Below, one piece after another: positions 18,592-28,707 of a stretch of 64,000 nucleotides of DNA; position 1 is the first letter of the stretch; every line of letters begins with the position of its first letter. Below the pieces are notes generated by a model. That model saw only the letters and a list, made by a program, of their open reading frames with translations, made no database searches and was not told where the DNA came from. Source of the stretch: Xanthomonas fragariae. Lineage in GTDB: Bacteria > Pseudomonadota > Gammaproteobacteria > Xanthomonadales > Xanthomonadaceae. Where the stretch lies: the NCBI RefSeq assembly GCF_900183975.1, contig NZ_LT853882.1, positions 2,349,501-2,413,500 of the forward strand, written 5' to 3'. A program made the position numbers and the translations under genes.

Positions 18592-19722
18592 ATGTCCGAG
18601 TCCGAAGACGGCGGCGAACGTACAGAACTTCCCACCGAAAAACGTCTGCGTGAAGCCCGCGAGCAGGGCAACATCCCGCAGTCGCGCGAGCTGTCCAACG
18701 CCGCGGTGTTCGGTGCCGGCGTGTTCGCACTGATGGCCCTGGCACGCGGCATTGGCGCTAGCGCCACGGTCTGGATGAAGACTGCACTCAGCCCGGACCC
18801 GAAGATGCGCGAAAACCCGATGGCGCTGTTCGGCCACTTCGGCGATCTCTTGCTGCAACTGCTGTGGGTAATGCTGCCACTGATCGGTATCTGCCTGGCC
18901 GCTGGCGTGGTTGGCCCGCTGCTGATGAGCGGCCTGCATTTTTCCAGCAAGGCGATCATGCCCGACCTCACCAAACTCAATCCGATGAACGGGATCAAGC
19001 GCATGTGGGGCAGCCACGCCCTGGCCGAGCTGGTCAAGTCGGTGCTGCGGCTGCTGTTCGTTGGCCTGGCTGCCAGCCTGTGCATCTCCAAGGGCCTGCA
19101 TGGCTTGCGCTCGCTGGCGAACCAGCCGCTGGAACAAGCGGTCGGCAACGGCCTGGACTTCACCAAAAGCCTGCTGTTCTACACCGCTGGCGCACTGCTG
19201 CTGCTGGCCGCCATCGACGCGCCGTACCAGAAGTGGAACTGGATGCGGAAGCTGAAGATGACCCGCGAAGAGATCAAGCGCGAGATGAAAGAAAGCGAGG
19301 GCAACCCGGAGGTGAAGGGCCGCGTCCGCCAGATGCAGATGCAGATGTCGCAGCGCCAGATGATGGAAGCGGTGCCCAAGGCCGACGTGGTGCTGGTGAA
19401 CCCAACCCACTACGCGGTGGCGCTCAAATACGAAGGCGGCAAGATGCGCGCCCCGATCGTGGTGGCCAAGGGCGTGGACGAAATGGCCTTCCGCATCCGC
19501 GAAGTCTGCGAACAACACCGGGTGGCAATCGTCACCGCACCGCCTTTGGCACGCGCCTTGTATAGGGAAGCTCAAATCGGCAAGGAAATTCCCGTGAGAC
19601 TCTATTCGGTCGTGGCCCAGGTACTTTCCTACGTCTACCAGTTGCGCGGATGGAACGGTGGCCCGATGCCGGAATTGCCCTCGCTGGATGTGGATGAGTC
19701 AGGCAAGGGAGCCAGCGCATGA
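18592..19722 (+). CDS. flhB: Flagellar export switch protein FlhB
   Basis: The 376-residue protein opens with the FlhB motif ERTELPTEKRLREAREQG, then four membrane helices, then the cytoplasmic domain with the autocleavage site NPTH at residues 270-273 (DVVLVNPTHYAVALKYEGG). FlhB self-cleaves between Asn and Pro and switches export from hook to filament substrates in response to FliK. It overlaps flhA by 4 bp. Confidence 0.98.
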   Translation: MSESEDGGERTELPTEKRLREAREQGNIPQSRELSNAAVFGAGVFALMALARGIGASATVWMKTALSPDPKMRENPMALFGHFGDLLLQLLWVMLPLIGICLAAGVVGPLLMSGLHFSSKAIMPDLTKLNPMNGIKRMWGSHALAELVKSVLRLLFVGLAASLCISKGLHGLRSLANQPLEQAVGNGLDFTKSLLFYTAGALLLLAAIDAPYQKWNWMRKLKMTREEIKREMKESEGNPEVKGRVRQMQMQMSQRQMMEAVPKADVVLVNPTHYAVALKYEGGKMRAPIVVAKGVDEMAFRIREVCEQHRVAIVTAPPLARALYREAQIGKEIPVRLYSVVAQVLSYVYQLRGWNGGPMPELPSLDVDESGKGASA

Positions 19723-21812
19723 GTGCCCAACCGGCCCCGTTGAATGCTCGTCGCATCATGGAGTTGCTGCGCAACGGCCTGGGCGCCCCGCTGGCGCTGA
19801 TAGCCATGCTGTCCATGCTGATGGTGCCGCTGGCCGCACCGGTGCTGGATGCCTTGTTCACCTTCAACATCGCCATCTCGCTGATGGTGCTGCTGGCGGT
19901 GATCTACGTGCAGCGCCCGCTGGAATTCACCATCTTCCCGATCGTGCTGTTGATGACCACGATGCTGCGCCTGGCGCTGAACGTCGCCTCCAGCCGCGTG
20001 ATCCTGATCAACGGCCAGGACGGCCACGCTGCGGCCGGCAAGGTCATCGAGGCGTTCGGCCAGTTCGTCATTGGCGGCAATTACGCGGTCGGTATCGTGG
20101 TGTTCGCGATCCTGACCATCATCAACTTCGTGGTCATCACCAAGGGCGCCGGGCGCGTGTCGGAAGTGACCGCGCGCTTCATCCTGGACGCGATGCCCGG
20201 CAAGCAGATGGCCATCGACGCCGATCTCAACGCCGGTTTGCTGACGCGTGAGGAAGCCAAGGCCCGCCGCGAAGAAGTCCGCGAGGAAGCCGACTTCTAC
20301 GGCGCAATGGACGGCGCCAACAAGTTCATCCGCGGCGACGCCATCGCTGCCATTATGATCCTGTTCATCAACCTCATCGGCGGCATGGCGGTAGGCATGT
20401 TCCAGCACGACATGAGCTTTGTGGATGCCGCTTCCACCTACACACTGCTGTCGATCGGCGACGGTCTGGTGGCGCAGCTGCCGGCTTTGCTGGTGTCGTC
20501 TTCGGTCGCCTTGCTGGTGACCCGCGCCTCGCGTGCGCAGGATATGCGCGGCGCCATGATCAGCCAGGTGTTCGGCCAGCACCGCGCGCTGGCGGTGGCG
20601 GCAGCCATCCTGGGCCTGGTCGGGCTGGTACCGGGCATGCCAAACGTCGCGTTTTTGACGCTTGGCCTGATCCTGGGCGTGATCGCCTGGAAAATGTACA
20701 AGCGCAGCCTGGTCATCCCGCCCACCGGCGACCCCGCTACCGACCCCAAGGCCGCCGCGGCCGCCACTGCCGCCCAGGCAAGTTCCGAATTGAGCTGGGA
20801 CGAACTGCGCCCGATCGACCCGCTGGGCCTGGAAGTGGGCTACCGGCTGATCCCGCTGGTGGACAAAACCCAGGGCGGCGAACTCATGGCGCGCATCAAG
20901 GGCGTGCGCCGCAAGCTCACCCAGGACATCGGCTTCCTGGTGCCGCCGGTGCATATCCGCGACAACCTGGAGCTGTCGGCCAACGCCTACCGCCTGCTGG
21001 TGCACGGCGTGCCGGTAGCCACGGCGGAAATCTATTCCGACCGCGAACTGGCATTGGACCCGGGCGGTGCGCTCGGCCAGCTGGACGGCATCGCCGGCAA
21101 GGACCCCGCCTTCGGCCTGGATGCTACCTGGATCCAGCCGCATCAACGCGCTTATGCCGAATCGATGGGCTACACCGTGGTCGACCCGGCCACCGTGGTC
21201 GCCACGCATCTATCGCACCTGATCCGCGAACACGCCCCGGAACTGCTCGGCCACGAAGAAGTGCAGCAACTACTGGCGACCCTTGCCAAGACCGCACCGA
21301 AGATGGTCGAAGACCTCACCCCGAAGGCACTCCCGCTATCGGTAGTGGTGCGCGTGCTGCAGAACCTGCTGATCGAGCGCATCCCGGTACGCCAGCTGCG
21401 CAAGATCGTCGAAGCCTTGGTCGAGCACGCCCCGCAAAGCCAGGATCCGACCACCCTCACCGCCGCGGTGCGCACCTCGCTGGGTCGCTTCATCGTGCAG
21501 GAAATCGCCGGCATGTCGGCCGAGCTGCCGGTCTACACGCTGGCCCCACAGCTGGAACGCGTGCTGCAAGAATCCACCCACGGCAACGGCGTGGCATTGG
21601 AACCCGGCTTGGCCGAGCGCCTGCACCAAAGCCTGGCCGATTGCGTCGGCAAGCAGGAAGCGCGCAACGAACCGGCGGTGGTGCTGGTGCCCGGCCAGGT
21701 CCGCGCCGCCCTCGCCCGCCTAGTGCGCCACAGCGTGCCGACCCTGTCGGTGCTGGCCTACAGCGAAGTGCCGGAAGACAAGCGTTTAAAATTGTTGGGT
21801 ACGATCAGCTGA
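19719..21812 (+). CDS. flhA: Flagellar export gate protein FlhA
   Basis: The 697-residue protein has eight N-terminal membrane helices up to about residue 335, with the FHIPEP-like region and RLALNVASSRVILI. The FlhA cytoplasmic domain follows (LGLEVGYRLIPLVD, RRKLTQDIGFLVPPVHIRDN, VVATHLSHLIREHAPELLG). It forms the nonameric gate that docks chaperone-substrate complexes and uses the proton-motive force. It is coupled to flhB by an ATGA overlap. Confidence 0.98.
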   Translation: MSAQPAPLNARRIMELLRNGLGAPLALIAMLSMLMVPLAAPVLDALFTFNIAISLMVLLAVIYVQRPLEFTIFPIVLLMTTMLRLALNVASSRVILINGQDGHAAAGKVIEAFGQFVIGGNYAVGIVVFAILTIINFVVITKGAGRVSEVTARFILDAMPGKQMAIDADLNAGLLTREEAKARREEVREEADFYGAMDGANKFIRGDAIAAIMILFINLIGGMAVGMFQHDMSFVDAASTYTLLSIGDGLVAQLPALLVSSSVALLVTRASRAQDMRGAMISQVFGQHRALAVAAAILGLVGLVPGMPNVAFLTLGLILGVIAWKMYKRSLVIPPTGDPATDPKAAAAATAAQASSELSWDELRPIDPLGLEVGYRLIPLVDKTQGGELMARIKGVRRKLTQDIGFLVPPVHIRDNLELSANAYRLLVHGVPVATAEIYSDRELALDPGGALGQLDGIAGKDPAFGLDATWIQPHQRAYAESMGYTVVDPATVVATHLSHLIREHAPELLGHEEVQQLLATLAKTAPKMVEDLTPKALPLSVVVRVLQNLLIERIPVRQLRKIVEALVEHAPQSQDPTTLTAAVRTSLGRFIVQEIAGMSAELPVYTLAPQLERVLQESTHGNGVALEPGLAERLHQSLADCVGKQEARNEPAVVLVPGQVRAALARLVRHSVPTLSVLAYSEVPEDKRLKLLGTIS

Positions 21813-22541
21813 GAGCTTGACGCGGATCGCCTCGCACGGCCTCGCCGTCCTTCATCGTTCCAGCGATCGGACGGGTCTGATGCCGGCACGCGCTGCATTG
21901 GGAGTAGACCGCAGCACCACGCTTGAAACGCGACTGCGCCCGTCCAGCACAGCAGGGGCAACGAAATCCCTGCGGCTACCGCCACTTGTAAAGAGCGCAG
22001 TATCACCTGGCCTCGGTACCGTAGGACGCAACGAACTCGGACATCGACAGTCCAGCTTGCGAACTGCACGGCATCGATGCGCATCACGCCACCTCGTTGG
22101 TTTCAGGTGACAGCTGCATCAACTCAGCGCGGCGCAGATCCTGCGACTGCTGGCTGAAGGCACAGGGCTAATCAGGACATCGAATCCGGGCGCAGGATTT
22201 ACTGTCGCTTGGCCGATATCGTCCGGCTACAGAGCCTTCTCAGGCCGAACTTTCACACGCGATTTGCGAAGCCTGCAACCACCGGTCACCCGATTCGGAT
22301 CAGGGATGTCTCCTGGCGCGAAGCGCAACCAGGACCGATTGCCATTGGGATCTTCCACCCCGCCGCTTACCTCACACCCGTCACCTTCGCCAGCCCTGAA
22401 GACAGCCCTACCGCTCAGCGAGCGTGAACGGTTGGCCAGCACGCGACAGAAAACTGGCGCAACTCGACACATCGACCCGCGCACCCAGAAAACGGTCGCA
22501 TAAACCACAGGTCCGACCGTCAAAAACCCAGCGCCTCATTT
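21813..22541. other. 730-bp non-coding gap between flhA and the flhF promoter
   Basis: No open frame here has recognisable protein sequence or coding character, and I see no repeats, tRNA or IS ends. It may be the remains of a lost gene. Confidence 0.4.
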
Positions 22542-22557
22542 TGGCACGCCGCGTGCA
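22542..22557 (+). promoter_or_regulatory. Sigma-54 promoter of flhF
   Basis: TGGCACGCCGCGTGCA differs from TGGCAC-N5-TTGCA at one base, with GG-N10-GC intact. It is 160 bp upstream of the flhF start, leaving a long leader (22558-22716) in which activator or RNA-level control could act. Confidence 0.75.
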
Positions 22558-22716
22558 TTTGCTCTGACGGGACCGCAGACAGCATCACCGCTGCGGGGCG
22601 AGAGCAGGAATTGGAACAAACGAACGGGACAGGCAACTCATGACGCTGGCAACGCACCCACATTCATCGCGCACCCGTCCGGCGTCCAACGGGTTCCGTT
22701 CCTTGAGGCACTTCGC

Positions 22717-24372
22717 ATGAAAATCAAACGCTTCGTTGCCCCGGACATGCGCACCGCATTCCGCATGGTGCGTGAAGAACATGGCCCGGATGCAGTGATC
22801 CTGTCCAACCGCCGCACAGCTGAAGGCATCGAGATCGTCGCGGCCAGCAATTACGACGAAGAACTCGTGCAGCGCGCCCTGGAAACGGCGCGCTCCGAGC
22901 CGCCGACCGCTGAGTCGGCCCAGATCCAACAGGCGCCTGTGCAACACGCTCCCACCCTAGTCCACGTACCGCTCAAGCCGACGGCCGAGACCGGCATGCG
23001 CCAACGCGTTGCCAGTGCCGCCAACGACATGATCGCGGCCATGGCGCTGCGCCAGCCAGTCAACCTGCTGCGCCAGAAGCCGGTCGCCGCATCGGTACGC
23101 GGCGCCGCCCCGTCATCCACCGCCCAGGCACTAGCCCATGCGGTTGCAGTGACGGCCGCGCCGCGCCTGGAACACGCGCTGTCGGCAGTGCCGGAACAAC
23201 TGTTCGCCGACTTCCTGACCACCGCCCCGGTGCAGCGCGAAGCTGTGCAGGCTGTCACCGCAGCGACGCCGGTCATGCCCGCCGCTCTTGCGGTCGCCGC
23301 CCATGCCGGCTACGGCCAAGACCAGGACGACCGCGACGACGAGGCCGACTTCGACATGGATGACGCCCTGCCGCAGATCCTGCCGCCGGCGGCGTTACCG
23401 CAGCTGGTGGTCGCCCCGGTTGCGCTGGTCTCCGTGCCGGTCGCCGCCGCCCCGGCGCCGCAGAACGATGAAGAACTCAAGCAGTTGCGCGGTGAGCTGT
23501 CGCTGATGCGTCAGATGATCGAGCGCGAAATGAACCGCCTCACCGACGAGCGCCTGCGTGGCTCACCGGTGCGTGCGCAGGCTCTGGAGCTAATGGACGA
23601 CTACGGCTTCGATGCCGGTCTGATCCGTGACGTGGTCCTGCAGATTCCGGCCGATACCGAATTGCACCGTGGCCGCGGGTTGATGCTGGGCCTGCTGTCC
23701 AAGCGCCTGCCGGTGGCCCCGATCGACCCGCTGGAACATGGCGGCGTGATCGCTCTGGTCGGCCCAACCGGCGCCGGCAAGACCACCACCATCGCCAAGC
23801 TTGCGCAGCGCTTCGCCGCCCAGCACGCCCCGCGCGACGTGGCCCTGGTCACCACCGACATCCAGCGTGTCGGCGGCCGCGAGCAGCTGCACAGTTACGG
23901 TCGTCAGCTTGGCATCGCGGTGCACGAGGCCGACAGCGCCGAGAGCCTGCTGGAACTGCTCGAGCGTCTGTGTGACTACAAGCTGGTGTTGATCGACACC
24001 GCCGGCATGGGCCAGCGCGACCGCGCCCTGGCCGCGCAGTTGAACTGGCTGCGCGCCGCGCATCAGGTCACCTCGCTGCTGGTGCTGCCCGCTAACGCCC
24101 ATTTTTCCGACCTCGACGAGGTCGTGCGCCGCTTCGCCCATGCCAAACCCCAAGGCGTGGTGCTGACCAAACTCGACGAGACCGGCCGCTTCGGCAGTGT
24201 CTTATCGGTGGTGGTCGATCACCAAATGCCCATCACCTGGGTGACTGACGGACAGCGGGTCCCTGACGACCTGCACCGCGCCAATGCCGCCAGTCTCGTT
24301 CTTCGCCTTGAAGATTTACGGCGCGCTGCCGATAAGCCCTGTACCCCGGAGCATCAACATGCAGTCGCGTGA
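22717..24372 (+). CDS. flhF: Flagellar placement GTPase FlhF
   Basis: The 551-residue protein begins MKIKRFVAPDMRTAFRMVRE, the basic FlhF N-terminus. An Ala/Pro-rich linker (about residues 60-260) leads to an SRP-type NG domain with P-loop GPTGAGKTT at residues 349-357, followed by the DTAGMG and TKLDETG GTPase motifs. FlhF marks the pole where the flagellum is built and works against FleN (FlhG). It overlaps fleN by 14 bp. Confidence 0.97.
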   Translation: MKIKRFVAPDMRTAFRMVREEHGPDAVILSNRRTAEGIEIVAASNYDEELVQRALETARSEPPTAESAQIQQAPVQHAPTLVHVPLKPTAETGMRQRVASAANDMIAAMALRQPVNLLRQKPVAASVRGAAPSSTAQALAHAVAVTAAPRLEHALSAVPEQLFADFLTTAPVQREAVQAVTAATPVMPAALAVAAHAGYGQDQDDRDDEADFDMDDALPQILPPAALPQLVVAPVALVSVPVAAAPAPQNDEELKQLRGELSLMRQMIEREMNRLTDERLRGSPVRAQALELMDDYGFDAGLIRDVVLQIPADTELHRGRGLMLGLLSKRLPVAPIDPLEHGGVIALVGPTGAGKTTTIAKLAQRFAAQHAPRDVALVTTDIQRVGGREQLHSYGRQLGIAVHEADSAESLLELLERLCDYKLVLIDTAGMGQRDRALAAQLNWLRAAHQVTSLLVLPANAHFSDLDEVVRRFAHAKPQGVVLTKLDETGRFGSVLSVVVDHQMPITWVTDGQRVPDDLHRANAASLVLRLEDLRRAADKPCTPEHQHAVA

Positions 24373-25243
24373 ATACGCAAAGCTGACCAACGCCTTCCCC
24401 CTGTCGGCGACCCGTCCCGAGCCCTTTGGCCCAGTGCGCACCATCGCCGTCACCGGTGGCAAGGGCGGCGTGGGTAAAACCAACATCTCCGCCAACTTGG
24501 CGGTGGCGTTGGCCGACATGGGCAAGCGCACCTTGCTGCTCGACGCCGACCTTGGCCTGGCTAATCTGGACGTGGTCCTGGGCCTGTCGCCCAAGTACAC
24601 TCTGGCCGACCTGATCGCCGGCCGTTGCACGCTGGACGAGGTGATCATCGAAGGCCCCGGCGGCGTGTTGGTGGTTCCGGCCGCCTCTGGCCGCCGCCAC
24701 ATGGCGGAGCTGGCCCCGGCGCAGCACATCGGCCTGGTCAACGTGTTCTCCGAACTGGAACGCGACCTGGACATGATGGTCATCGACACCGCCGCCGGCA
24801 TCACCGACAGCGTACTGACCTTCTGCCAGGCCGCCCAGGACACCGTGGTGGTGGTCTGCGACGAACCGGCCTCGATCACTGATGCCTACGCGCTGATCAA
24901 GGTGCTTTCGCACGAACGCGGTGTGGACCGTTTACAGATCATCGCCAACATGGTGCGCAACCCCAACGAAGGTCGCCTGCTGTACGACAAGCTGTCGCGG
25001 GTCTGCGAAAAGTTTCTCGGCGATGTGTCGCTGAACTACCTCGGCCACGTGCCTCAGGACGACTGGCTGCGCCTGTCGGTGCAGCGCCAGCAACCGGTCA
25101 TCAAGGCTTATCCCGCCAGCCCATCGGCGCAGGCCATCTTAGAAATCGCTCGACGTACCTCACGCTGGCAGGCCCCTACGGTACCGGGCGGCAACGTCGA
25201 GTTCTTTGTCGAACGCATCATCCAACGGGGAGTGGCCGCATGA
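24359..25243 (+). CDS. fleN: Flagellar number regulator FleN (FlhG), MinD-like ATPase
   Basis: The 294-residue protein begins at ATG 24359 (MQSREYAKLTNAFPLSATRP) after a GGAG site inside the end of flhF. It has a deviant Walker A GGKGGVGKT at residues 33-41, plus DADLGLANLDV and VIDTAAGITD. It is a ParA/MinD-family ATPase that limits flagellar number, commonly by restraining the master activator FleQ and stimulating FlhF GTP hydrolysis. It overlaps fliA by 4 bp. Confidence 0.96.
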   Translation: MQSREYAKLTNAFPLSATRPEPFGPVRTIAVTGGKGGVGKTNISANLAVALADMGKRTLLLDADLGLANLDVVLGLSPKYTLADLIAGRCTLDEVIIEGPGGVLVVPAASGRRHMAELAPAQHIGLVNVFSELERDLDMMVIDTAAGITDSVLTFCQAAQDTVVVVCDEPASITDAYALIKVLSHERGVDRLQIIANMVRNPNEGRLLYDKLSRVCEKFLGDVSLNYLGHVPQDDWLRLSVQRQQPVIKAYPASPSAQAILEIARRTSRWQAPTVPGGNVEFFVERIIQRGVAA

Positions 25244-26007
25244 ATACCGCAGCTGTGAATACCGCAACCGCGCAGTACCGTGCCGTACAGCGCCACACCG
25301 CCAACGACATCGTTACCCAGCACGCCGATCTTGTCCGTCGCATCGCCCACCACCTGGCCGCGCGACTGCCGGCGAGCGTGGAAGTGGACGACTTGATTCA
25401 GGCCGGCATGATCGGCCTGATCGAAGCCTCGCGCAGTTACGACTCCGAACAGGGCGCCTCGTTCGAAACTTACGCTTCCATACGCATCCGCGGCTCGATG
25501 ATCGATGAGATTCGCCGTGGCGACTGGGTGCCGCGTTCGGTGCACCGTCGCGCTCGCGACGCTGCTGCCGCCGTGCGCAAGATCGAGCAGAACACCGGCC
25601 GCGCCGCCGCCGCCACCGAAGTGGCCGCCGCGATGGAAATGCCGCTGCCCGATTACCTGCGTCTGATGGAAGACGCCTCCCGCGGCCAGGTACTGAGCCT
25701 GGAATCGCGGATTGAAGATCACGGCGAGCTGGACACTACCGCCAAAGGTGGCCCCAACCCGCAGCAAATGATGGAGCGTGGCGAATTCGGCCGCGAGCTG
25801 GGCAAGGCCATCGGCCTGTTGCCCGAGCGCGAGCAGCTGGTGCTGTCGCTGTACTACGAACAGGAATTGAACCTGAAGGAAATTGGCGCCGTGCTCGGTG
25901 TCAGCGAATCGCGCGTCTGCCAGATCCATGGCCAGGCGGTGGTACGTCTGCGCGGCCGCCTCAAAGTCTTCGAACTGGCCGATGCCGGTGTCGAAATTGA
26001 CGAATAA
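25240..26007 (+). CDS. fliA: Flagellar sigma factor FliA (sigma-28)
   Basis: The 255-residue protein contains sigma regions 2 (HLAARLPASVEVDDLIQAG, YDSEQGASFETYASIRIRGS), 3 and 4 (LPEREQLVLSLYYEQELNLK, then the helix-turn-helix IGAVLGVSESRVCQIHGQA). It directs late flagellar and chemotaxis promoters after FlgM export. It begins in an ATGA overlap with fleN. Confidence 0.97.
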   Translation: MNTAAVNTATAQYRAVQRHTANDIVTQHADLVRRIAHHLAARLPASVEVDDLIQAGMIGLIEASRSYDSEQGASFETYASIRIRGSMIDEIRRGDWVPRSVHRRARDAAAAVRKIEQNTGRAAAATEVAAAMEMPLPDYLRLMEDASRGQVLSLESRIEDHGELDTTAKGGPNPQQMMERGEFGRELGKAIGLLPEREQLVLSLYYEQELNLKEIGAVLGVSESRVCQIHGQAVVRLRGRLKVFELADAGVEIDE

Positions 26008-26030
26008 TTTTTTCGTGTTAGGAGCTTGAT

Positions 26031-26423
26031 GTGAATAAGAACATGCGGATCTTGATCGTGGACGACTTCTCGACGATGCGGCGTATCGTCAAGAATCTGT
26101 TGGGCGATCTCGGCTTTACCAACACCGCAGAGGCCGAAGACGGAAACAGCGCATTGGCGGCATTGCGCGCTGGCCCGTTCGATTTCGTGGTCACCGACTG
26201 GAACATGCCAGGCATGACCGGCATCGACCTGCTGCGTAACATCCGCGCCGACGCCAAGCTCAAACATTTGCCAGTGATGATGGTGACCGCAGAGGCCAAG
26301 CGCGAGCAGATTATCGAAGCCGCACAGTGCGGCGTGAATGGCTACATCATCAAGCCATTCACCGCGCAGACGCTTGAAGAAAAGCTGGGCAAGGTATTCG
26401 AACGTCTGGCGGCGACCGCATGA
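26031..26423 (+). CDS. cheY: Chemotaxis response regulator CheY
   Basis: This single-domain receiver of 130 residues starts at GTG 26031 behind a TAGGAG site. It has the acidic pair D11-D12, phospho-acceptor D56 ([10 protein letters not shown]), the switch Thr in MMVTAEAK, and the conserved Lys in YIIKPF. It carries the signal from CheA to FliM. It overlaps cheZ by 4 bp. Confidence 0.96.
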   Translation: MNKNMRILIVDDFSTMRRIVKNLLGDLGFTNTAEAEDGNSALAALRAGPFDFVVTDWNMPGMTGIDLLRNIRADAKLKHLPVMMVTAEAKREQIIEAAQCGVNGYIIKPFTAQTLEEKLGKVFERLAATA

Positions 26424-27049
26424 TGGACGCCACAGTGGAGACCAATGCCGAACGCGCCGCATTGATCGAACGCCTGCAGGGCGCGATCGATGCACTGGAA
26501 AGTGGTGACGAAGCCGCGTGGCGCCTTGAGGTGGATCACCTCGCCGCCTTGCGCACCCGTCCAATGATGCAGGGCCTGAGCCGGCTCGCACGCGAACTCG
26601 GTCAGGCGCTGGGCGAACTGCCCACCTTGCCCGAAGAAGCCGGCGAACTGGACGATGCGTGCTCGCGTCTGGACCACGTGGTGGATATGACCGAAAAGGC
26701 CAGCCATCGCACGCTGGATCTGGTCGAGGAATGCCGCGAGCTGGCCGAGCAATTGCGCTCGGGCGGCTTGAATGCCGACCAGGGCGTGTTGCTGGACAGG
26801 ATGCGCAGCAGCCTGACCGAACTATCGTTGGCACAGAGCTACCAGGATCTGAGCGGCCAGATCATCCGGCGCGTGGCCAGCATCGTGCGGCGCGTGCATG
26901 AAGGCTTCGGCGCACTCGGCCTGCCGCCGAAGAGCACCGAACCGAAAAAAGACGACGGCGGTCTTGCCGGTCCTGCAGTCAAGGGCCTGGACCGTCACGC
27001 GGTGTCGCAAGACGACGCCGATGACCTGCTGTCCGGATTGGGGTTGTAG
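26420..27049 (+). CDS. cheZ: Chemotaxis phosphatase CheZ
   Basis: The 209-residue, largely helical protein contains the conserved CheZ catalytic segment around [16 protein letters not shown], whose Gln acts in CheY-P hydrolysis, and a C-terminal CheY-binding tail ([11 protein letters not shown]). It lies between cheY and cheA, as in other polar-flagellated gammaproteobacteria. Confidence 0.94.
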   Translation: MMDATVETNAERAALIERLQGAIDALESGDEAAWRLEVDHLAALRTRPMMQGLSRLARELGQALGELPTLPEEAGELDDACSRLDHVVDMTEKASHRTLDLVEECRELAEQLRSGGLNADQGVLLDRMRSSLTELSLAQSYQDLSGQIIRRVASIVRRVHEGFGALGLPPKSTEPKKDDGGLAGPAVKGLDRHAVSQDDADDLLSGLGL

Positions 27050-27051
27050 CC

Positions 27052-28707
27052 ATGAGTGCTGTTCCTGACGATATTGCAGCCGATTTCATCGTCGAGGCCC
27101 AGGAAATCCTGGATCGCCTCGGCGAACAACTGGTGTCGCTGGAACAGGCACCAGACGAAGCCGATCAGCTCAACGCGGTGTTCCGCGGTTTCCACACGCT
27201 CAAGGGTGGCGCCGGCTTTCTGGCGATCAAGCCCATGGTCGAGCTATGCCACGCTGCTGAGGAAACCCTCGGCATGGCGCGCTCAGGCCAGGCAGTGCTG
27301 CAGCCGCATCACTTCGATGCCGCGCAGCAATCGCTGGACTATTTGCAGTCCATGCTGGATGCAATGGGCTCCGGTGCGCCCGTACCGCATGCACCGGCCG
27401 CGCTAATCGCGCAATTCGATGCCAAAAGCGGCCCGCCAGCCATCAAGGCGGTGCCCGAGGCCGCCACTGCAGCCGCACCGGCGCACGATAACGGCCACGC
27501 CGCTGCTGCGCCCGGTACCAAGGCCGCCCCCAAGGCGGCGGCAAAGGGTGCCGACGCCGAACAGACTGTGCGCGTGGACACCAAGCGCCTGGATGCCATT
27601 GTCAATTTGATCGGCGAACTGGTGCTCTCGCGCAATCGCTTGAAGACCCTACGCACCCGTTTGCGCGATGAAGAACTCGATCGCGCCGTCAGCGTGCTGG
27701 ACATCGCCACCGCACGCCTGCAGACCGCGGTCATGCGCACCCGCATGCAGCCGGTCAGCAAGGTATTTTCGCGCTTTCCCAAAGTGGCTCGCGATGTCGC
27801 GCGCACGTTGTCCAAGGAGGTGGAACTGGAACTGATCGGCGCCGAGACCGAACTGGACCGCAACCTGGTCGAAGCCCTGGCCGACCCTCTGGTGCACTTG
27901 GTACGTAACGCCATCGACCACGGCATCGAATTGCCTGCATTGCGCGAAGCCACCGGCAAACCGCGTAGCGGCCATGTACGCCTGTCCGCGCAGCAGGAAG
28001 GCGATTACGTCAGTATCGAAATTCAGGACGATGGCGCCGGCATCGACCCGGAACGGCTGCGCGAAATCGCCCGCAACAAGGGCTTGATCGACGCCGAAGC
28101 TGCCGCCCGTCTGAGCACCGACGAATGCCTGCATCTGATCTTCATGCCGGGTTTTTCGACCAAGGTCGAGGTTACCGACATCTCCGGCCGCGGTGTCGGC
28201 ATGGATGTGGTGCAGTCGCGCATCCGCGAACTCAGCGGGCAGATCCAGATCCAGTCCGAACTGGGCCGCGGCAGCCGCTTCATGATCCGTGTACCGCTGA
28301 CGTTGGCGATCTTGCCGACCCTGCTGGTGCAGGCCGGCGAAGCGGTGTACGCATTACCGCTGGCCCGCGTGGTCGAAGTACTGCATGCACCGCAGACCTC
28401 GTTGGGCTGGTTCGACGGCCGCGCAGTGCTGGACCGCCGCTCGCACACTTTGCCGCTGATCGACCTGCGCCGCTGGCTTGGCGTGCCCGCCGAACAACCG
28501 CCGCTATTGACGGTGGTGCTGCTGCAGGCCGGCGAAACCCGCTTCGGCCTGGTGGTAGATCAGGTGCGCGGCCGCGAAGAAGTGGTGATCAAACCCCTGC
28601 CCCGCGCCCTGCGTGGCCTACCCGGCTACTCCGGCGCCACATTGATCGGCGACGGTCGCATGGCGCTGATCCTGGATGTGGATGGGCTGCGCTCCAGCGC
28701 TCATTGA
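27052..28707 (+). CDS. cheA: Chemotaxis histidine kinase CheA
   Basis: The 551-residue protein has an HPt domain with phospho-acceptor H48 (FHTLKGGAGF) and a low-complexity Ala/Pro linker at about residues 125-175 in place of a clear P2 domain. Dimerisation, ATPase and CheW domains follow; N box LVRNAIDHG, G1 DDGAGI and G2 GRGVGMDVV are visible. CheA phosphorylates CheY. It starts 2 bp after cheZ and is the last gene of the cluster on this side; the next gene is a convergent toxin pseudogene. Confidence 0.97.
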   Translation: MSAVPDDIAADFIVEAQEILDRLGEQLVSLEQAPDEADQLNAVFRGFHTLKGGAGFLAIKPMVELCHAAEETLGMARSGQAVLQPHHFDAAQQSLDYLQSMLDAMGSGAPVPHAPAALIAQFDAKSGPPAIKAVPEAATAAAPAHDNGHAAAAPGTKAAPKAAAKGADAEQTVRVDTKRLDAIVNLIGELVLSRNRLKTLRTRLRDEELDRAVSVLDIATARLQTAVMRTRMQPVSKVFSRFPKVARDVARTLSKEVELELIGAETELDRNLVEALADPLVHLVRNAIDHGIELPALREATGKPRSGHVRLSAQQEGDYVSIEIQDDGAGIDPERLREIARNKGLIDAEAAARLSTDECLHLIFMPGFSTKVEVTDISGRGVGMDVVQSRIRELSGQIQIQSELGRGSRFMIRVPLTLAILPTLLVQAGEAVYALPLARVVEVLHAPQTSLGWFDGRAVLDRRSHTLPLIDLRRWLGVPAEQPPLLTVVLLQAGETRFGLVVDQVRGREEVVIKPLPRALRGLPGYSGATLIGDGRMALILDVDGLRSSAH